61,752 nt of DNA from an uncultured Actinomycetes bacterium. GTDB taxonomy: Bacteria; Actinomycetota; Actinomycetes; Nanopelagicales; Nanopelagicaceae. The stretch lies in contig CAINVP010000022.1 of NCBI GenBank assembly GCA_903854185.1, forward strand, positions 1-61,752, given 5' to 3'. Below are positions 58,262 through 61,752 of the stretch, piece after piece. The position numbers were made by a program, and so were the translations under genes. The first letter of the stretch is position 1. Every line of letters starts with the position of its first letter. The notes under the pieces are model-generated. The model worked only from the letters and a program-made list of their open reading frames with translations. It did not search any database and had not been told where the DNA came from.

Positions 58262-60201
58262 TTAATCGCCGTAACATCATTGCGCCAACAGCAGTTGCCC
58301 TGTTGTTGGCCACCCTTACAGGTGTGCATGCCTCCACTCCACCTGCGAGCAGCGCGCCAGAATCAATCTACTTCGTTGTCCTTGATCGCTTCAATAATGG
58401 CTCAACTGCAAATGACCAAGGTGGTTTAACCGGTGACCAATCAGTTACTGGTTATAACAACACTGATAACGGATATTTCCACGGCGGCGATATCGTCGGC
58501 CTGGATCAGAAGTTGGAGTACATCAAGTCGATGGGCTTCACATCCATCTGGGTAACCCCGGTCGTAACTCAGAAGACAGTGCAAGGAAATAGCGCGGCGT
58601 ATCACGGCTACTGGGGCCTTGATTTCACAAAGATCGATCCACACTTTGGAACGTCTGAAGAATTTAGCAAGATGATTAACGATGCCCACGCGATGGGTAT
58701 GAAAGTGATTTTAGATATCGTTGTGAACCACACCGCTGATGTGATTCAGTACGACGCATCCGGTAAGGCCGTTATTCCAAGCAACGCGCCCGCAAAGAGC
58801 CCTGCCTGGCTAAATGACCTCTCGAATTACCATAATGTAGGAAATCTCAACAATGGAAAGTCCACCCTCTTGAGTGGTGACTTTTATGGACTTGATGACA
58901 TCAAGACCGAGAACGCAGTGGTCCAGAAAGGCTGGACGGCGCTCTGGTCTGATTGGATTACAAAGTACAAGTTAGATGGCTTCCGCATCGATACTGCGCA
59001 ATACGTTGATGCCGGATTCTGGAATTACTTCCTGCCAAAGATTCAGAGCGCCGCTAAAAGCGCGGGCATCTCAACTTTTGAAGTCTTCGGTGAGATTGCA
59101 GAGACGGATCCGACATTTATCTCCACATTTACAACCGAGCAGAGCTTCCCATCAGCTTTGGACTTTCCACTTCGCCAAGGCCTGATTAACTTCGTGACCT
59201 CAAATAGCAAGGCGCAAGATCTTGCAGAAGTCTTCAATGGCGACGATTACTACACGACCGCAACTAATAGCGCCTATAACTTGCGAACATTTATCTCCAA
59301 TCATGACGCCGGCCGAATCGGATATTTACTGCAATCGCGCGCCTCATGGGCTGGGACTGAATCAATCCAGAAGCGTGATCTCTTGGCGCAGGAGATGTTG
59401 TTACTGCTCCGTGGCGTTCCAGTCATCTATTACGGAGATGAAGTTGGCATGGCCGGTGCCGGTGGGGATAAAGATGCCCGCCAGGATATGTTCCCAACAT
59501 CGGTCGCCAATTGGCAGAGTGAGAGTCGTATCGCGTCTGACCCAATTGGCAACGGTTCAAGTTTTGGGCTTACTAGCCCCATAAAGAGCGAGATAACAGA
59601 TCTTCAGGCGCTTCGAGCAAAGTACCCAGATCTATCAACCGGTGCGCAGCAAGTTCTCTATGCGCAAGGCAATGTTATTGCGCTCTCCAAGTATGGCCAC
59701 GGCAATGAATTCATTGAGCTCTTTAACTCTGGTGAAGCTGAGACGACTGTTCAACTCAACCATGTAAACACAACCTGGGAGAGTTTGTATGGGCCAGGGA
59801 CGTTTACCTCCGCCGGGAATTCGTTGACACTTAACGTTCCTGCGCTCTCATCTATTGTCATTCGCAACGCTGGGAAATTCAAGGATGCGGTGGCAAAGCC
59901 AGTTGTAACGTTAAAACAGCCGGTGGTCGCAAATGCAGTAGCTTGGATTCCACTTGAGGCGACAGCGACAGGTGATATCAATCAGGTTGCGTTCTACACC
60001 TCAACCGATAAGAAGAAGTGGATACTGCAAGGTACTTCTCTGCATCGTACGGTCGAGACAGATAACACCGCAGCGGGTCTCTACCGGATCTTTCTCCACC
60101 CTACGTTAATCAAGGCAAAGAAGATTTATGTGAAGGCCGTTCTGAAGAGCGCCACTGGAGCAAGCTCGACGAGTAAAGTTCTATCAGTCAATCTGAGATA
60201 G
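58258..60201 (+). CDS. Secreted alpha-amylase family glycoside hydrolase (GH13)
   Basis: 647 residues with a signal peptide (about 1-25). The GH13 barrel spans about 35-470. Catalytic residues: nucleophile Asp245 in GFRIDTAQ, acid/base Glu279 in EVFGEIAE, and Asp350 in SNHDAGR. DIVVNHTAD is the first conserved region. A beta-sandwich C domain follows, then an Ig-like module (about 555-647). It has no membrane or sorting tail, so it is released. It cuts starch or glycogen outside the cell, and the linked ABC system imports the products. Overlaps the upstream permease gene by 4 bases. Confidence 0.93.
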   Translation: MINRRNIIAPTAVALLLATLTGVHASTPPASSAPESIYFVVLDRFNNGSTANDQGGLTGDQSVTGYNNTDNGYFHGGDIVGLDQKLEYIKSMGFTSIWVTPVVTQKTVQGNSAAYHGYWGLDFTKIDPHFGTSEEFSKMINDAHAMGMKVILDIVVNHTADVIQYDASGKAVIPSNAPAKSPAWLNDLSNYHNVGNLNNGKSTLLSGDFYGLDDIKTENAVVQKGWTALWSDWITKYKLDGFRIDTAQYVDAGFWNYFLPKIQSAAKSAGISTFEVFGEIAETDPTFISTFTTEQSFPSALDFPLRQGLINFVTSNSKAQDLAEVFNGDDYYTTATNSAYNLRTFISNHDAGRIGYLLQSRASWAGTESIQKRDLLAQEMLLLLRGVPVIYYGDEVGMAGAGGDKDARQDMFPTSVANWQSESRIASDPIGNGSSFGLTSPIKSEITDLQALRAKYPDLSTGAQQVLYAQGNVIALSKYGHGNEFIELFNSGEAETTVQLNHVNTTWESLYGPGTFTSAGNSLTLNVPALSSIVIRNAGKFKDAVAKPVVTLKQPVVANAVAWIPLEATATGDINQVAFYTSTDKKKWILQGTSLHRTVETDNTAAGLYRIFLHPTLIKAKKIYVKAVLKSATGASSTSKVLSVNLR

Positions 60202-60211
60202 GAGCCGGTGA

Positions 60212-61069
60212 ATGTCCAAGCCCGCCTTTCTCATATTGGCTCATGAGGATCAACCACTTTTAGAGCTCCTCACGGGCCAACTGCTCCAATTCGGAACGGT
60301 CTATATTCATCTTGATACCAAATCATCAATCCCGGAGAGCTTCTTAGAGAACCGTCCGAACCTCCATATCTATAAGGAGTTCTCGATCCGTTGGGGTCAC
60401 TGGTCGATGGTTGAGGCCACAATGTTCTTGGCGGATAAGGCAGTTGCTGATGGCGCAACATATCTAAGTTACCTCAGTGGAAATACTCTCCCAGTTTGCT
60501 CGAAAGAGGAGTTCCAGGAGTTCTTAGACGAAGAGGGCGATTACTTCGAGGCGAATCCGATTACCGATGAAGAATTTGCAAACCGGAACAGAGCATTTCA
60601 ACGCCGTTTCACCCATCGTTATATCGCCTTCAAATCGCGCCGCAACTTTGCAGGTCGCCTGCAACGGCGCCTTATGCGTGAGGCCTTTGCGCTCACACCT
60701 AAGTTAAATTACAAAAAGTCCCTGGGTGACATGACTCTCTGCCACGGTATTGGCTTCTGGTCGGTAAAAGCCACGACTTACACCCGAGCAATTATCGAGG
60801 CCCATGGAAGACCAAGCCTCATGAAGTATTTCAAAGCCACAGAGATCAGTGATGAAAGTTTCTTTCAGACCGCGTTTCGATTCATTACAGCGCCTAAGGC
60901 AAATACAGCACGCACGTACGTTGATTGGATTGGATCGGGAACGCCAGCCTTCATCACAAAGGACCACTTGAAGGCGATACAAGATAGCGATTACATATTC
61001 GCTCGCAAATTCCGAAGCGGAGATGGTGAGCTGCTAAGCGTTTTCCAAGAAAATTGGTCTCAGGACTAA
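60212..61069 (+). CDS. GT14-like glycosyltransferase (core-2/I-branching type)
   Basis: 285 residues. The start FLILAHEDQPLLELLTGQL, then VYIHLDTKSS, IRWGHWSMVEATMFLADKAV and YLSYLSGNTLPVCSKEEF match the Branch domain of beta-1,6-N-acetylglucosaminyltransferases (GT14), which bacteria also use for surface polysaccharides. A conserved DESFFQTAF lies near the C-terminus. AGGAG is 7 bases before the ATG. It follows the amylase gene by 10 bases but is probably unrelated in function. Donor and acceptor are unknown. Confidence 0.82.
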   Translation: MSKPAFLILAHEDQPLLELLTGQLLQFGTVYIHLDTKSSIPESFLENRPNLHIYKEFSIRWGHWSMVEATMFLADKAVADGATYLSYLSGNTLPVCSKEEFQEFLDEEGDYFEANPITDEEFANRNRAFQRRFTHRYIAFKSRRNFAGRLQRRLMREAFALTPKLNYKKSLGDMTLCHGIGFWSVKATTYTRAIIEAHGRPSLMKYFKATEISDESFFQTAFRFITAPKANTARTYVDWIGSGTPAFITKDHLKAIQDSDYIFARKFRSGDGELLSVFQENWSQD

Positions 61070-61070
61070 G

Positions 61071-61400
61071 CTACGAAATTTGTCGAAGGAAACTGTTGTC
61101 ACGCTCATCATTTGCTAAATACAGCATCAGCGCCTGACTTACGTACTCACTATCTCCGTCTACAATGCCAGTATTTACAAGAACTTCTTTGGAATCCTTA
61201 TAAGTAATATTGCTTACTAAGCGTTGCTTTCGAAACTTCCATGGTCGGTGCAGGCGGTATTCGATGGTTTTTTCAGAAAGTTCAATTGTCATCTTATGGT
61301 TATGCAGTAGAAAATCTACTTCACCTTGGAGGCGAATATGATTTTCACTCAGAATTCGAGAAAGTTCATAATCAAGTGATTGATTCTCCTTCTCATCCAT
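61071..61400 (-). CDS. Hypothetical protein (no recognised family)
   Basis: 109 residues, no signal peptide or membrane helix. It is rich in charged residues and its base composition is lower in GC than its neighbours. A beta-rich middle (EVDFLLHNHKMTIELSEKTI, then EYRLHRPWKFRKQRL) is followed by a helix ending near the stop. The best promoter of the region lies just upstream, TTGAAA-16-TATCCT, ending 6 bases before the ATG, which supports a real gene. It may be a recent acquisition. Confidence 0.55.
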   Translation of the reverse strand: MDEKENQSLDYELSRILSENHIRLQGEVDFLLHNHKMTIELSEKTIEYRLHRPWKFRKQRLVSNITYKDSKEVLVNTGIVDGDSEYVSQALMLYLANDERDNSFLRQIS

Positions 61401-61406
61401 AGAACT

Positions 61407-61434
61407 AGGATAATCGATTCTTCTTGACTTTCAA
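61407..61434 (-). promoter_or_regulatory. Promoter of the hypothetical gene at 61400
   Basis: On the minus strand TTGAAA (61429-61434) and TATCCT (61407-61412) are 16 bases apart. The -10 box ends 6 bases before the ATG. This is the only leaderless-type promoter in the window with a recognisable -35 box. Confidence 0.55.
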
Positions 61435-61487
61435 TCAGATTAAGTTCCACAACTGAGTTGGACAGACTCTTCGGATTTCACCTCACG

Positions 61488-61510
61488 AGTTCGATAAATA
61501 TTTACGAACT
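61488..61510 (-). repeat. AT-rich inverted repeat at the end of the PGPGW gene
   Basis: AGTTCG, then the palindrome TAAATATTTA, then CGAACT, with one extra A. It reaches two bases into the stop codon of the minus-strand membrane protein gene. It may mark its mRNA end; no T-run follows. Confidence 0.35.
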
Positions 61511-61752
61511 ACTTGCGGCGACGAACCTTATTCATGGCACGCGATGCGTGGCGCTTAGTCTTGTTAAGGAGAATTTCTGCCCAAGTGAATTCCGTTGCCA
61601 AGATCGCTAAACCGGCAATGATCAACGGGATGCCTGGACCAGGCAACACAAGGAAGATCAGGCCAAGTACAACAAGCGTCGATCCAACCGTAGCTGCAAT
61701 CACCCAACGAATGGGATGCGGCAGACTCTTCCAATACTTCTGAACCCAGTGG
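61509..61752 (-). CDS. PGPGW-type membrane protein (5' truncated by window)
   Basis: The frame is open to the window edge, giving 80 residues of the C-terminal part. It contains KSLPHPIRWVIAATVGSTL, then a hydrophobic helix with VLPGPGIPLIIAGLAIL, the PGPGW-family signature region, then a basic tail ending in KVRRRK. An internal GTG at 61703 is probably not the true start because the upstream residues HWVQKYWKSLP continue the family pattern. Such small membrane proteins are common in Actinobacteria; the function is unknown. Confidence 0.75.
   Translation of the reverse strand, partial: HWVQKYWKSLPHPIRWVIAATVGSTLVVLGLIFLVLPGPGIPLIIAGLAILATEFTWAEILLNKTKRHASRAMNKVRRRK

Noticed and set aside
1-61752. 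CRISPR arrays, insertion sequences, prophage genes, attachment sites or rRNA
   Set aside because: I saw no regularly spaced direct repeats, transposase or integrase frames, phage genes or rRNA sequence in the window.

Overview
The window looks like chromosomal DNA from a small-genome, free-living actinobacterium of roughly 50% GC, most like the aquatic Nanopelagicales (acI) type. This placement is inferred from gene content, not from a marker-gene search. The evidence is: gyrB-gyrA followed by tRNA-Ile and tRNA-Ala; a dnaK-grpE-dnaJ-hspR operon with HAIR-type HspR boxes; MurT/GatD; an actinobacterial MFS-dTMP kinase fusion; a TadA-associated protein; and very tight packing with almost no intergenic space. 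The gyrBA start of the window suggests it lies close to oriC. No insertion sequence, phage gene, CRISPR array or rRNA was seen, and no gene-free stretch exceeds 300 bases.

Layout. 1-3.5 kb: end of gyrB, gyrA, tRNA-Ile(GAT), tRNA-Ala(TGC). 3.5-4.7 kb: DinB-like protein, a broken YciI-like gene and a DUF1801/MORN-type fusion. 4.7-7.4 kb: cyclophilin, a secreted protein with a C-terminal sorting-like tail, an exosortase-like enzyme overlapping it, and a rhomboid protease. 7.4-9.3 kb: membrane-bound CCG/4Fe-4S oxidoreductase. 9.4-13.8 kb: HspR-controlled chaperone operon, then pyrE. 13.8-24.9 kb: DedA, H+-pyrophosphatase, topA, MFS-Tmk fusion, holB, secreted peptidase and a VOC-like protein. 24.9-29.6 kb: tRNA-Thr(CGT), GDP-mannose dehydratase, glycosyltransferase, MurT/GatD and a LysE exporter. 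29.7-35.7 kb: DEAD-box helicase, a heme-type ABC importer and two divergent secreted proteins. 35.7-41.2 kb: TetR, DMT transporter, LCP protein, small membrane protein, MFS and HtrA. 41.2-48.1 kb: tryptophan dioxygenase, kynureninase, ABC-F, malic enzyme, Upp, TadA with partner, tRNA-Ser(CGA). 48.1-53.1 kb: KimA-like permease fused to an OB fold, succinate-semialdehyde dehydrogenase, ATP-grasp protein. 53.2-61.7 kb: membrane protein, a complete maltodextrin uptake and alpha-amylase operon without its ATPase, a GT14-type glycosyltransferase, an unknown small gene, and a PGPGW membrane protein cut by the window edge.

How genes work together. The amylase operon describes external starch breakdown followed by uptake. 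Its binding protein has no lipobox, and its MalF-like permease carries a large external insertion. The heme ABC operon faces two secreted proteins that share a cysteine-pair domain. MurT/GatD, LCP, the glycosyltransferases and GDP-mannose dehydratase build the envelope. The exosortase-like pair at 5.3-6.8 kb is the best candidate for an undescribed system: one enzyme beside one apparent substrate.

Two genome-wide habits stand out. Many genes have a TANNNT box only 5-8 bases before the start codon, implying leaderless mRNAs. Nearly all convergent gene pairs abut or overlap at their 3' ends.
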